DNA from: Ruegeria sp. HKCCA6707
GTDB lineage: Bacteria; Pseudomonadota; Alphaproteobacteria; Rhodobacterales; Rhodobacteraceae
NCBI RefSeq assembly: GCF_013033515.1
Contig: NZ_WQEG01000001.1
Location: 496,001-560,000, forward strand
DNA length: 64,000 nucleotides
Direction: 5' to 3'
Made by a program: the position numbers and the translations under genes. The stretch's first letter is position 1; each line of letters begins with the position of its first letter. The notes beneath the pieces were generated by a model, which saw only the letters and a list, made by a program, of their open reading frames with translations, did no database searches and had not been told where the DNA came from. Shown in pieces: positions 1-8,266 of the stretch.

Positions 1-459
1 ACATTGATCTTCGCACCCTTCGGCAATTCTTATGACCGGCTTGTACCGGGCGCGCATGCGCCCACCGGGGCAAGCTGGGCCTATGATAACAGAACCGCTG
101 CGCTGCGGATCCCCGGTGGCGCGCCTGTTGCACGTCGCATCGAAAACCGCGTTGCGGGTGGGGACACCAACCCCTATCTGATGCTGGCTGCCGTCTTGGG
201 CGCCGCTTTGGTGGGGATCGAAGACAATATGCAACCGCCGCCCCCGGTTTCCGGCAATGCCTACGAGGTCAAGGGCTTGCCGCAGCTGGCCGCCGATTGG
301 CCGCAGGCCATTGCTGCCTTCGAATCGGACCCTTTGATGGCTCGGGTTTTGCCAACTGATCTGATCCGCAATTTCTGCCTGACCAAGCGTCAGGAAATCG
401 CCCGCTTCGCGGATCGCTCAAAAGACGAACATTGGCTCAGCTATCTCGATTCTGTATGA
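1..459 (+). CDS. Glutamine-synthetase-like gamma-glutamylamine ligase (3' part)
   Basis: The window opens inside this gene; the reading frame is open from base 1 and about 152 C-terminal residues are visible. They carry the end of the glutamine synthetase catalytic domain: the DNRTAALRIP segment and the RIENRVAGGDTNPYL segment, both typical of the ATP/glutamate-binding side of GS-like ligases. Such proteins join glutamate to an amine, as PuuA does with putrescine, or make glutamine. It is the first of three GS-like genes in the window, and it lies 58 bases before an amidotransferase and a second GS-like gene, so a role in gamma-glutamyl-amine catabolism is more likely than nitrogen assimilation. 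The substrate cannot be told. The N-terminal half and start lie outside the window. Confidence 0.9.
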   Translation, partial: TLIFAPFGNSYDRLVPGAHAPTGASWAYDNRTAALRIPGGAPVARRIENRVAGGDTNPYLMLAAVLGAALVGIEDNMQPPPPVSGNAYEVKGLPQLAADWPQAIAAFESDPLMARVLPTDLIRNFCLTKRQEIARFADRSKDEHWLSYLDSV

Positions 460-493
460 CCCCCTTGTCCGCCCCGAGTTCCGGCCTTAGGAT

Positions 494-509
494 AAATTTG
501 ATCAAATTT
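494..509. promoter_or_regulatory. Perfect 16-bp palindrome, candidate operator
   Basis: AAATTTGATCAAATTT is a perfect 16-base palindrome. It sits 8 bases before the ATG of the amidotransferase gene and 34 bases after the stop of the preceding GS-like gene. Its A+T content contrasts with the surroundings. A dimeric regulator could bind here and control the downstream genes. There is no U-tract, so it does not look like a terminator. The binding protein is unknown. Confidence 0.45.
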
Positions 510-517
510 GGTGACCT

Positions 518-1198
518 ATGAAAATTGGCATCCTTCTGACCGGCCATCCGCCTGACGAACTGCTCAACGAGTTCGGTGAATACGACACCATGTTCAGCAC
601 ATTGCTGGAAGGCAATGGGTTCGACTATGTCTCGTTTGCCGTGGTCGACGGGGAATTCCCTGCAAGCCCCGAGGCTGCCGATGGCTGGATCATCACCGGG
701 TCGCGCCACGGAGCTTATGAAGATCTGCCCTGGATCCCGCCGCTAGAGGATCTGATCCGGGCCATTCAACGCAGCGGGCGACCGCTGATCGGTGTGTGCT
801 TTGGGCACCAGATCATTGCGCAGGCGCTTGGCGGCACGGTCGAGAAATTCCGCGAAGGTTGGGCCGTTGGTCGCACGGAATATCAGCTGAACGGCGAAAC
901 CGTGGCGTTGAACGCATGGCATCAGGATCAGGTCACCAAGCTGCCCGAGGGCGCCAAGGTTTTGGGTTCGAATGCGTTTTGCCGCAATGCGGTGGTAGCT
1001 TACGGGGACACGATCTGGACGGTGCAACCGCACCCGGAACATACTGATGGGTTTCAGCGCGGATTGATCGAAACACGCGGCAAAGGCGCGATACCGGACC
1101 CGCTTTTGGACTCGGCAACCACGCGCATGGGCAGCCACGATGACAACAAGCGCATCGCCCAATTCATGGCTGACTTCTTGAAGAAAGAGAGGGCCTGA
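518..1198 (+). CDS. Class I glutamine amidotransferase domain protein
   Basis: This 226-residue protein is a stand-alone class I glutamine amidotransferase domain. The nucleophile elbow is visible as GVCFGHQ with Cys94, and the partner residues as QPHPEH with His172 and Glu174, so the triad looks intact. Related proteins are often labelled GMP synthase-like, but no synthetase domain is present. Lying between two GS-like ligases and an FAD amine oxidase, it probably hydrolyses a gamma-glutamyl amide, the step done by PuuD in the putrescine pathway; that is inference from context. Its TGA shares bases with the next ATG (TGATG), which implies translational coupling. The start has a weak ribosome site next to the palindrome. 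Confidence 0.85.
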   Translation: MKIGILLTGHPPDELLNEFGEYDTMFSTLLEGNGFDYVSFAVVDGEFPASPEAADGWIITGSRHGAYEDLPWIPPLEDLIRAIQRSGRPLIGVCFGHQIIAQALGGTVEKFREGWAVGRTEYQLNGETVALNAWHQDQVTKLPEGAKVLGSNAFCRNAVVAYGDTIWTVQPHPEHTDGFQRGLIETRGKGAIPDPLLDSATTRMGSHDDNKRIAQFMADFLKKERA

Positions 1199-2556
1199 TG
1201 GCCGACTGGAAAGACGAGCTGCCGCAAGCGGCACAAACCTATATCGAAGGTCAGCGTCTGGATGAGGTCGAGTGCATCATCTCGGACCTGCCAGGCATCG
1301 CGCGCGGCAAGGCCGTGCCCGCATCGAAATTCGCCAAACAGGCCTATTTCCACCTGCCGGACAGCATCTTTTACCAAACCATCACCGGCGATTGGGGAGA
1401 GGCCGCGGGCGAGGATGGGTTCATTGAACGCGACATGATCCTCAAGCCCGATTTCTCGACCGCATCCGCCGCGCCCTGGACCGGGGACTGGACCTTGCAG
1501 GTGATCCATGACGCCTATGACCGCGACGAAAACCCGATCCCTTTCAGCCCACGTAACGTGCTGAAACGCGTTGTGCAGCTCTATCATGACAAAGGCTGGA
1601 AGCCGGTTGTCGCGCCCGAGATGGAGTTCTTTCTGGTCGCCCCGAATGTCGACCCCGCGCAGGGCATCAAGCCGATGATGGGGCGCTCAGGCCGACCGGC
1701 AGCCGCGCGGCAGGCCTATTCGATGACGGCGGTGGACGAGTTTGGCCCGGTGATCGACGATATCTATGATTTCGCCGAGCACCAGGGTTTCGAGATCGAC
1801 GGCATCACCCAGGAAGGCGGTGCAGGTCAGCTTGAGATAAATCTGCGTCACGGCAATCCGGTGAAACTGGCGGATGAAGTGTTCTATTTCAAACGCCTGA
1901 TCCGCGAGGCCGCCTTACGGCACAACTGCTTTGCCACCTTTATGGCCAAACCCATTGCGGATGAGCCGGGATCGGCGATGCACATTCACCACTCGATCAC
2001 CGATCTGGAGACCGGGCAGAACATCTTCTCGGGCCCGCAAGGTGGCGAGACGGATGCGTTCTATAACTTCATCGCCGGGCTGCAAAACCATCTGCCCGCT
2101 GGGCTGGCCGTGATGGCGCCATATGTAAATTCCTATCGCCGCTATGTGAAAGACCATGCGGCACCGATCAATCTGGAATGGGCGCGCGACAACCGCACAA
2201 CCGGGATCCGGGTGCCCCTGTCGGGGCCGGACAGCCGCAGGGTTGAAAACCGCATCGCCGGGATGGACTGTAACCCCTATCTGGGCATCGCTGTCTCGCT
2301 GGCTTGCGGGTATTTGGGCATGGTCAATCAGGAACGCCCGCGCCGCCAGTTCTATGGCGATGCCTATGATGGCGACGGGGACATCCCCCAGGTCATGGGC
2401 AGCGCTTTGGATCTGTTTGATGAGGCCGAAGCGCTCCACCAGGTTCTGGGCCCTGAATTCGCGCGTGTTTATGGCATCGTCAAACGTGCCGAGTATGAGG
2501 AGTTCCTTCAGGTAATTTCACCTTGGGAACGGGAGCATCTGTTGCTGAATGTCTGA
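1198..2556 (+). CDS. Gamma-glutamylputrescine synthetase-like (glutamine synthetase family)
   Basis: This is a full-length 452-residue GS-family ligase. Visible landmarks in order are an N-terminal beta-grasp region, EMEFF at 141-145 (metal ligands), the QEGGAGQLEINL segment, MHIHHSI, and the C-terminal DNRTTGIRVP and RRVENRIAGMDCNPYL segments. It would attach glutamate to a primary amine with ATP, as PuuA does with putrescine. The length fits PuuA-type ligases. The start overlaps the amidotransferase stop by one base, and an FAD oxidase follows after 45 bases, reproducing the ligase-hydrolase-oxidase set of the Puu pathway. Whether putrescine or another amine is the substrate is not shown by sequence. 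Confidence 0.9.
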   Translation: MADWKDELPQAAQTYIEGQRLDEVECIISDLPGIARGKAVPASKFAKQAYFHLPDSIFYQTITGDWGEAAGEDGFIERDMILKPDFSTASAAPWTGDWTLQVIHDAYDRDENPIPFSPRNVLKRVVQLYHDKGWKPVVAPEMEFFLVAPNVDPAQGIKPMMGRSGRPAAARQAYSMTAVDEFGPVIDDIYDFAEHQGFEIDGITQEGGAGQLEINLRHGNPVKLADEVFYFKRLIREAALRHNCFATFMAKPIADEPGSAMHIHHSITDLETGQNIFSGPQGGETDAFYNFIAGLQNHLPAGLAVMAPYVNSYRRYVKDHAAPINLEWARDNRTTGIRVPLSGPDSRRVENRIAGMDCNPYLGIAVSLACGYLGMVNQERPRRQFYGDAYDGDGDIPQVMGSALDLFDEAEALHQVLGPEFARVYGIVKRAEYEEFLQVISPWEREHLLLNV

Positions 2557-2601
2557 GCTTTTGGGGCTGTTCGGGATTTCCGTATTTGGAACGAGAAGAA
2601 G

Positions 2602-3906
2602 ATGAATCTGCTCTATTCCAACGACCGTAGGGGCGAATATCCGGGCAGCTGGTACGCGGCCACGGCCAACCCAATGGAGCGGTTTCCGGCGCTTGAGGAA
2701 GATCTGAAAGCGGATGTGTGCATCGTGGGTGGCGGCTATACCGGCCTGTCGGCGGCGCTGCATCTGGCCGAGGCCGGGATGGATGTTGTGCTGCTTGAGG
2801 CGCACCGGGTCGGGTTTGGTGCCTCGGGTCGCAATGGCGGCCAGTTGGGCAGCGCGCAGCGGATGGATCAGGAAGATCTGGAAAAGCTGGTCGGCGACGA
2901 TGACGCTGCAAAGCTTTGGGATTTGGCCGAGGATGCGAAAGAGTTGGTCAAATCGCTGATCGCGAAGCACCAGATCGCATGTGACCTGAAACCGGGCGTG
3001 GCGGTTCTGGGCCTCAACCGTAGCGAGCAGCAAGAGTTGCACGATCACGCGGCGCATTTGTCGGACCGCTATGGCTATGACCAGATGGAACTGCTGGACG
3101 CGGCGGGTGGCCATGACCTCTGCCCCTCGCCCGCCTATTGTGGCGGATATCTGGATCGGGGTGCTGCGCATCTGCATCCGCTGAACTACGCGCTGGGTCT
3201 GGCAAAAGCTGCGGCTGCGACGGGCGTGCGGATCTTTGAAAGCACCGAGGTCACCGGTCTGGAGGAAACCGATCCGGCCATCGTGCGAACAGCGAAGGGC
3301 CAGGTGAAAGCCGCTCATGTGATCCTGGCCTGCAATGGCTATCTGGGCGCGTTGCAGGGCCAGGTGGCGACGCGGGTCATGCCGATCAACAATTTCATCG
3401 CGGCAACCGAGCCTTTGGGCGCCGAGGCCGCGCGGGTTCTGACCCAGGACGTGGCTGTTGCCGACACCAAGTTTGTTGTGAACTATTTCCGCCTCAGCGC
3501 CGATAACCGTCTTTTGTTTGGGGGTGGTGAAAGCTATGGCTATCGTTTTCCCGCTGACATCGCGGCGAAAGTGCGCAAACCCATGAGTGAGATCTTTCCG
3601 CATTTGAGCGACGTAAAGATCGACTATGCCTGGGGCGGGACGTTGGCCATTACCATGCGACGTATGCCCTATATGGCCCGGGTTGGCAGGAACATCCTGT
3701 CGGCCTCGGGCTATTCGGGCCACGGTGTCGGCACGGCAACCCATGCAGGTCAATTGATGGCGCTGGCCATTCGGGGTCAGGCCGAAGGGTTTGATACCAT
3801 GGCCCGCGTGCCCGCCCTGCCCTTTCCCGGCGGCGCGGCGCTGCGCAGCCCGCTTTTGGCACTGGCGATGACCTGGTACGCGCTGCGCGACCGTTTGGGC
3901 GTCTGA
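2602..3906 (+). CDS. FAD-dependent gamma-glutamyl-amine oxidase (PuuB-like)
   Basis: This is a 434-residue DAO-family flavoprotein. The Rossmann dinucleotide motif IVGGGYTG lies at 41-48 and is followed by an acidic strand end (LLEA, about 64-67). The flavin-contacting GASGRNGGQL follows at about 73-82, and the C-terminal GYSGHG loop is near residue 370. Members oxidatively deaminate gamma-glutamylputrescine to an aldehyde, giving ammonia and hydrogen peroxide. It is the last gene of the run starting left of base 1, and its length and N-terminal NDRRGEYPGSWY-type extension fit PuuB-like oxidases. A GAGAAGAAG ribosome site precedes the ATG. No aldehyde dehydrogenase follows, so that step would be encoded elsewhere, perhaps by the gene at 36-37 kb. 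Confidence 0.88.
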   Translation: MNLLYSNDRRGEYPGSWYAATANPMERFPALEEDLKADVCIVGGGYTGLSAALHLAEAGMDVVLLEAHRVGFGASGRNGGQLGSAQRMDQEDLEKLVGDDDAAKLWDLAEDAKELVKSLIAKHQIACDLKPGVAVLGLNRSEQQELHDHAAHLSDRYGYDQMELLDAAGGHDLCPSPAYCGGYLDRGAAHLHPLNYALGLAKAAAATGVRIFESTEVTGLEETDPAIVRTAKGQVKAAHVILACNGYLGALQGQVATRVMPINNFIAATEPLGAEAARVLTQDVAVADTKFVVNYFRLSADNRLLFGGGESYGYRFPADIAAKVRKPMSEIFPHLSDVKIDYAWGGTLAITMRRMPYMARVGRNILSASGYSGHGVGTATHAGQLMALAIRGQAEGFDTMARVPALPFPGGAALRSPLLALAMTWYALRDRLGV

Positions 3907-3987
3907 TCCCCTAAAACTACGACAGTTTGGTGAAATTTTGCCGAGTGGCAGAATGAACACTTGGTTTGACAGTCCCGTTACTTTATA

Positions 3988-4011
3988 TTTCCAAATAATA
4001 GAATTTGGGAA
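3988..4011. promoter_or_regulatory. A+T-rich imperfect inverted repeat before the aminotransferase gene
   Basis: CCAAAT (3991-3996) and ATTTGG (4003-4008) form an inverted repeat with a 6-base spacer, and flanking TTT/GAA partly extend it. It lies immediately before the ATG at 4020 and covers the likely ribosome site. It may be an operator in the 113-base A+T-rich gap after the oxidase gene. Evidence is limited to symmetry and position. Confidence 0.3.
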
Positions 4012-4019
4012 AATCAAAT

Positions 4020-5234
4020 ATGACGCTTCCTCCTAACGTCCACGACGCCGAACCGATCCCTCCCGCAGCCCGAGATGCCATTGACGCCCTGATGCAATCA
4101 GGCGACCTGTTTCGCTATACCGCGCCGCAAGATGCGCCGGTTGCCCTGCTTGAGGCGGAATTTGCGGCCCTTTTGGGAACCAAATACGCGCTGGCGGTCT
4201 CTTCCTGCTCGGCTGCGCTGTTCCTGTCGCTCAAGGCGTTGGGTCTGCCGCGGGACGCGCGGGTGCTGATCCCCGGATTTACCTTTGCCGCTGTCCCGTC
4301 CTCGGTCGTACATGCGGAATGCATTCCGGTCTTGTGCGAGGTCGGTGAAAACTATCGCATCGATATCACGGATTTCGCGGCCAAGCTGGACGATGTTCAA
4401 GCGGTGATCATCAGCCACATGCGAGGCCATACCTCGGATATGGACGCAATCATGGAACTGTGCAACGCGCGCGGTATTCCGGTGGTCGAAGATGCGGCCC
4501 ATTCGCTTGGCACAACCTGGCACGGGCGCAATATCGGCACGATTGGCAAGGTCGGGTGTTTCTCATTCCAGTCCTACAAGATGATCAATGCGGGCGAAGG
4601 TGGCATCCTGATCACGGATGATGCGGATCTTGTTGCCCGCGCGGTGATCATGTCGGGCGCTTACGAGCATAACTGGAAAAAACACAAAGGCCCGCAGGGC
4701 GACAATACGTCGGATCTGGTAGAAGCCTTTGCCCGCTGGCAGAACCAGTTGCCGCTTTATAACCTGCGGATGAGCAATCTGAGCGCGGCAGTTATCCGCC
4801 CACAGATCCCGGAGCTTGCGCGGCGTGTGAAAGACGGGTTGGTGAACCACGACTATGTGGCCGGACGCCTGAACAGCTCGCCCTATATCAACGTGCCTGC
4901 CCCGCTGGCCCCAGAACGGCGCGCACCTGATTCCATTCAGTTCAACCTGGTTGGGCTGAGCGAAGCCGAAACACGCGAATTTGCCGCTGCCGCCGAGGCG
5001 CGCGGCGTCAAGGTTCAGGTGTTTGGCCTGAGCGAAGATAACGCGCGGGCGTTCTGGAACTGGCAATTCCTGCCCGAGCAGTTCGACCTGCCCCAGACCC
5101 GCGCCATGCTGATGAAAGCGTGCGATGTGCGCCTGCCGGTCCGTCTGACACGGGAAGAGCTGGACGTAATCGCCGACATCCTGCTGGCTGCCGTGGCTGA
5201 TGTGACAACGCCTGCGCAGGCCTTTGGCACCTGA
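4020..5234 (+). CDS. DegT/DnrJ/EryC1-type PLP aminotransferase
   Basis: This 404-residue protein has the fold-type I aminotransferase layout of the DegT family. Visible are SSCSAALFLSL near residues 61-71 (phosphate-binding turn), VVEDAAHSLG near 155-164 (the Asp that contacts the PLP ring nitrogen), and SFQSYKMINAGEGG with the Schiff-base Lys at about 187. The family usually aminates keto-sugars, but no sugar genes are nearby. It follows the amine operon after a 113-base gap and may act on another keto substrate. I chose the ATG at 4020, preceded by GGGAA at suitable distance; an in-frame TTG at 4005 would add five residues. The amino donor and true substrate are unknown. Confidence 0.85.
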   Translation: MTLPPNVHDAEPIPPAARDAIDALMQSGDLFRYTAPQDAPVALLEAEFAALLGTKYALAVSSCSAALFLSLKALGLPRDARVLIPGFTFAAVPSSVVHAECIPVLCEVGENYRIDITDFAAKLDDVQAVIISHMRGHTSDMDAIMELCNARGIPVVEDAAHSLGTTWHGRNIGTIGKVGCFSFQSYKMINAGEGGILITDDADLVARAVIMSGAYEHNWKKHKGPQGDNTSDLVEAFARWQNQLPLYNLRMSNLSAAVIRPQIPELARRVKDGLVNHDYVAGRLNSSPYINVPAPLAPERRAPDSIQFNLVGLSEAETREFAAAAEARGVKVQVFGLSEDNARAFWNWQFLPEQFDLPQTRAMLMKACDVRLPVRLTREELDVIADILLAAVADVTTPAQAFGT

Positions 5235-5282
5235 CAGCCCGAGCTTTTTAAGTAGGCAAGTGTCGAAAATTTTGTACAAATA

Positions 5283-5314
5283 CCGGACGTCAGGCGATTG
5301 GACCTGATGTCCGG
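5283..5314 (+). promoter_or_regulatory. 12-bp hairpin overlapping the ribosome binding site of the cyclase gene
   Basis: CCGGACGTCAGG (5283-5294) pairs with CCTGATGTCCGG (5303-5314) over 12 positions, one of them a G-U, around an 8-base loop. The 3' arm runs into the GGAG ribosome site and ends 8 bases before the ATG at 5323. As RNA it would hide the ribosome site; as DNA it could be an operator. An exact TTGTACAA palindrome lies just upstream at 5272-5279. There is no U-tract, so a terminator is unlikely. Confidence 0.5.
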
Positions 5315-5322
5315 AGATCGCC

Positions 5323-7056
5323 ATGCCCCGCCGTCTGATCGCTATTCTTGCTGCTGATGTCGTTGGATATTCCAGCCTGATGGCGCGGGACGAGCAACGC
5401 ACCCTCGACAAGCTGCTCACCCTGCGCAAAACCGTGTTCGATCCTCAAATCGCCGCGCATTCGGGGCGTTTGGTCAAGCTGATGGGCGATGGTGCGTTGG
5501 TCGAATTCCCAAGCGTCACGGATGCGGTCACCTGCGCGATTGCGGTGCAGACGCAGATCGAGGCTGAGGCGGATCCCGAGTTACGTCTGCGGATCGGGAT
5601 CAACCTGGGCGATGTGATCATCGAAGGCGGCGACATCTATGGCCAGGGCGTCAATGTTGCCGCCCGCCTTGAGGCGAAGGCGCAACCCGGCGGTATCTGT
5701 ATCTCGGACATGGTGCGACAGGGGATCGGCCAAAGACTACGTGCCATGTTTTCGGATGGCGGTGAGCATAGTCTGAAGAACATCGAAGACCCCGTGCGCA
5801 TCTATCAATGGTTCCCAGATGACGCGCCGGCACCGCAGAACGTCACCGAGGCCCAGCCAATCAGCGACAATCCGGGCATCGCAGTTCTGGCCTTTGACAA
5901 CATGTCCGCCGACCCGGAGCAGGAATATTTCTCGGACGGTATTGCCGAAGACATCATCACCGCCCTGTCCCATTTCCGAGAATTCTTTGTCATCGCGCGG
6001 AACACGTCGTTTACCTATAAGGGCCAGGCCATTCGCGTGGACGACGTCTGTCGCGATCTTGGGGTACGCTATTTGCTGGAAGGCAGTGTTCGCAAGGCCG
6101 GTCAAAGGGTCCGAGTGACGGCACAGCTGATTGACGGGTCGACAGGGGCTCATATCTGGGCCGAGCGGTACGACCGCGCCATCGACGACATTTTTGCGGT
6201 GCAAGACGAGATCACCCAGGCCATTGTCCAAGCCGTTGCGCCGGAAACGCTGGGGGCCGAAACGCGCCGCGCGCGGGCCAAACGGCCTGATAGCCTATCC
6301 TCGTGGGACAAGGTGCTGCAGGCCCGGTGGCATTTGGGCAAGTTCGCCAAAGCCGACAACGACGCGGCGCGGGCTTTGCTCTCAAACGCAGTGGAGGCTG
6401 ACCCGAACCTGTGTGACGGGCATGCCGGCATTGCGCTTTGCGATTTGATGGCCATGCTGCATGTCTGGCGGCCGGATACGCGCGACGCAATCTTGTCGGC
6501 GAAAGATGCGGCAAGTATCGCCACCGGGTTGGACGACAACAATGCGCATGCCCACGCGATGCTTGGCATGGCCAGTATGTTCGCGCGCGAATATGACGAG
6601 GCTGAAACTCACTTGTCACGCGCGGTGACGCTTAATCCAAACCTCGCGACAGGGTTTGGCAACTTCGCAGCCTACTATGGAATTGCAGGTCGGTTTGACG
6701 AGGCCAAGGCAGCCTATGAAAAGTCGACCATCCTCAGCCCTCGGGATCCCTTGCGGGCCTTCTGGCGGGGTGGCTTTGGAATTGCCGCCTATGTGACGGA
6801 CCGTTTCGATATCTGTCTTGAAAACGCCCGCGCGGGCCTGAAGGAAAGCCCCGGTTATGCCTCTTTGATGCGGCAAGAGGCGGCCTCGCTTGCGATGCTT
6901 GGCAAATCGGATGAGGCACAGGCATCCGTTGACAGGTTGCTGCACACCATGCCCAGCCTTACCATCGCCATGGTCCGCAAGATGGTACCCGTGCGCTATG
7001 ACGACGATTGGGAGAAATGGCTGGAAGGCTTGCGGCGCGCCGGCCTTCCCGAGTGA
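5323..7056 (+). CDS. Class III adenylate/guanylate cyclase with TolB-like region and TPR repeats
   Basis: This is a 577-residue protein of three parts. Residues 1-170 are a class III nucleotide cyclase domain, with metal-binding Asp12 (AADVVGYS) and Asp56 (LMGDGALVEF) and a GINLGDVI segment. Residues about 180-290 resemble the TolB/FlgO-like N-terminal module (IAVLAFDNMS, YFSDGIAEDI). The rest is tetratricopeptide-like helical repeats. Such soluble cyclases are common in many copies in alphaproteobacteria and make cAMP in response to unknown signals. I see no transmembrane segment or signal peptide. It appears to be transcribed alone; phaR is convergent, 6 bases beyond its stop. A strong hairpin covers its ribosome site. 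Confidence 0.88.
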   Translation: MPRRLIAILAADVVGYSSLMARDEQRTLDKLLTLRKTVFDPQIAAHSGRLVKLMGDGALVEFPSVTDAVTCAIAVQTQIEAEADPELRLRIGINLGDVIIEGGDIYGQGVNVAARLEAKAQPGGICISDMVRQGIGQRLRAMFSDGGEHSLKNIEDPVRIYQWFPDDAPAPQNVTEAQPISDNPGIAVLAFDNMSADPEQEYFSDGIAEDIITALSHFREFFVIARNTSFTYKGQAIRVDDVCRDLGVRYLLEGSVRKAGQRVRVTAQLIDGSTGAHIWAERYDRAIDDIFAVQDEITQAIVQAVAPETLGAETRRARAKRPDSLSSWDKVLQARWHLGKFAKADNDAARALLSNAVEADPNLCDGHAGIALCDLMAMLHVWRPDTRDAILSAKDAASIATGLDDNNAHAHAMLGMASMFAREYDEAETHLSRAVTLNPNLATGFGNFAAYYGIAGRFDEAKAAYEKSTILSPRDPLRAFWRGGFGIAAYVTDRFDICLENARAGLKESPGYASLMRQEAASLAMLGKSDEAQASVDRLLHTMPSLTIAMVRKMVPVRYDDDWEKWLEGLRRAGLPE

Positions 7057-7062
7057 TGCGGA

Positions 7063-7617
7063 TTAACTGAGTTTCGACAGCTTTTGCTGCAACTCGGCGA
7101 GTTGCTTTTTGATGTCGTCCAGATCTTCCTTGGGCTCGTCATCGCCTTCGGCTTCGCTGTCCGGCCCGGACCAGTTCCCAGACAGGCCACCGGTCATTGC
7201 CTTGAGAAAGGCCTGCTGCTGCGCCTGCATCGCTTCGAACCCAGGCATCTGCGACATCGGGTTCATCGCGTTCATGTTCTCCATCATCTTGGTCTGGCTT
7301 TCGCGCAGCATCTCGAACGAGCTTTGCAGGAATTGCGGCATCATCCCCCCGCCCGGCACCATATAGCTGCGCACAAGGTCGTTGAGCACGTTCACCGGCA
7401 ACACATTCTCGCCCCGGCTTTCATGTTCTGCGATAATTTGAAGAAGGTATTGGCGCGTTAGGTCATCGCCGGTTTTCAGATCGATGATCTGCACCTCACG
7501 ACCATCACGGATGAACCCCGCAATGTCTTCAAGCGTTACGTAGTCGCTGGTTTCGGTGTTGTACAACCGCCGACTTGCGTAGCGTTTGATCAGCAAAGGC
7601 TTTTCTTGTTCTGCCAC
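7063..7617 (-). CDS. phaR: Polyhydroxyalkanoate synthesis repressor PhaR
   Basis: This 184-residue protein starts with IKRYASRRLYNT and continues with TLEDIA and LRQYLLQII-like segments, the PHB/PHA accumulation regulator DNA-binding and PHA-binding domains. It ends in a Met/Gln-rich stretch and a charged coiled coil (DDIKKQLAELQQKL). PhaR represses phasin and synthesis genes and is released by PHA granules. I chose the GTG at 7617, preceded by GGGAGGG, because the longer frame adds a non-conserved leader. It is the last gene of the minus-strand phaC-phaP-phaR run. Two imperfect CTGC...GCA elements lie in its upstream region at 7640-7666, so weak autoregulation is possible. Confidence 0.93.
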   Translation of the reverse strand: MAEQEKPLLIKRYASRRLYNTETSDYVTLEDIAGFIRDGREVQIIDLKTGDDLTRQYLLQIIAEHESRGENVLPVNVLNDLVRSYMVPGGGMMPQFLQSSFEMLRESQTKMMENMNAMNPMSQMPGFEAMQAQQQAFLKAMTGGLSGNWSGPDSEAEGDDEPKEDLDDIKKQLAELQQKLSKLS

Positions 7618-7670
7618 CGTTGACCCTCCCCAATGATGATGCATTGCAGCATAGGTTATGCGAGTGCAGA

Positions 7671-7703
7671 ACAAAAAGAAAGGGCAGGTCAAATGACCTG
7701 CCC
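7671..7703 (-). terminator. Rho-independent terminator of the phasin gene
   Basis: GGGCAGGTCA and TGACCTGCCC (7682-7703) form a 10-bp stem with a 2-base tip. On the minus strand they are followed directly by CTTTCTTTTT. The terminator lies 50 bases after the phaP stop and before phaR. It would end the abundant phasin transcript and keep phaR expression low. Confidence 0.85.
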
Positions 7704-7752
7704 GACGCGATAGCACCAGTTGGGAGGGAAAGGTGCCGACCGCAGGTTCGGC

Positions 7753-8199
7753 TTATTTGGCCGCTGTTGCTTTCTTGGCAGCAGCGGTTACTTCGTTGGT
7801 TGCTTTCTTGACGGCAGCAGTTGCATCTTCTGCAGCTTCTTTGCCGGCAGCCATCAGCAGCTCAACAGTTTCCGACTGAACTTTTTTGGCGATCTCAGCG
7901 AAAGCAGCCATGTTTTCGGCAGCAACTTCAGCCGACGCGCTTGCGAAGTCGGTTGCAGCTTTTGCGTAGTCAGCAGGCTCTGCTTTGGCTTTCGACATCT
8001 CGGTCAGCTTGGCCAGAGTTTCTTTGGTCCATTTGTTCGAGATCTCTGCCGATTTCTCAGCCGCGTCCAGCGCTACGCCAGACAGTTTTTCGTTCAGCGA
8101 TGCAGTCGACTTGAATGCGTCTTCCAGTGCCGATGTGTCGATCGGGAACGCGCCCATCATGTCTTTCATGACTGCGGTAAAGTCTTGGGTCTTTGCCAT
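7753..8199 (-). CDS. phaP: Phasin family protein (PHA granule coat)
   Basis: This small protein of 148 residues is rich in Ala, Lys and Glu, has no Cys and is almost entirely helical. It has the alternating phasin pattern (ALDAAEKSAEISNKW, YAKAATDFASASAE) and an Ala/Lys-rich tail (AAVKKATNEV...). Phasins coat PHA granules and set their size and number. The ATG at 8199 is followed by MAKTQDFT, a usual phasin start, and is preceded by AAGGA. Two exact CTGC-N3-GCAG boxes lie 68-108 bases upstream, fitting derepression by PhaR when polymer accumulates. Its own terminator follows. Confidence 0.92.
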   Translation of the reverse strand: MAKTQDFTAVMKDMMGAFPIDTSALEDAFKSTASLNEKLSGVALDAAEKSAEISNKWTKETLAKLTEMSKAKAEPADYAKAATDFASASAEVAAENMAAFAEIAKKVQSETVELLMAAGKEAAEDATAAVKKATNEVTAAAKKATAAK

Positions 8200-8266
8200 T
8201 GTCCTAAATCCTTCTAGCCGCTCCGGGACCACCCCGGTTTTCATCAGCTTGAAGGCAATATGATTG

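Noticed and set aside
2518..4017. A 499-codon open frame on the minus strand opposite the FAD oxidase
   Set aside because: The oxidase frame has clear family motifs, and the antisense frame has none.
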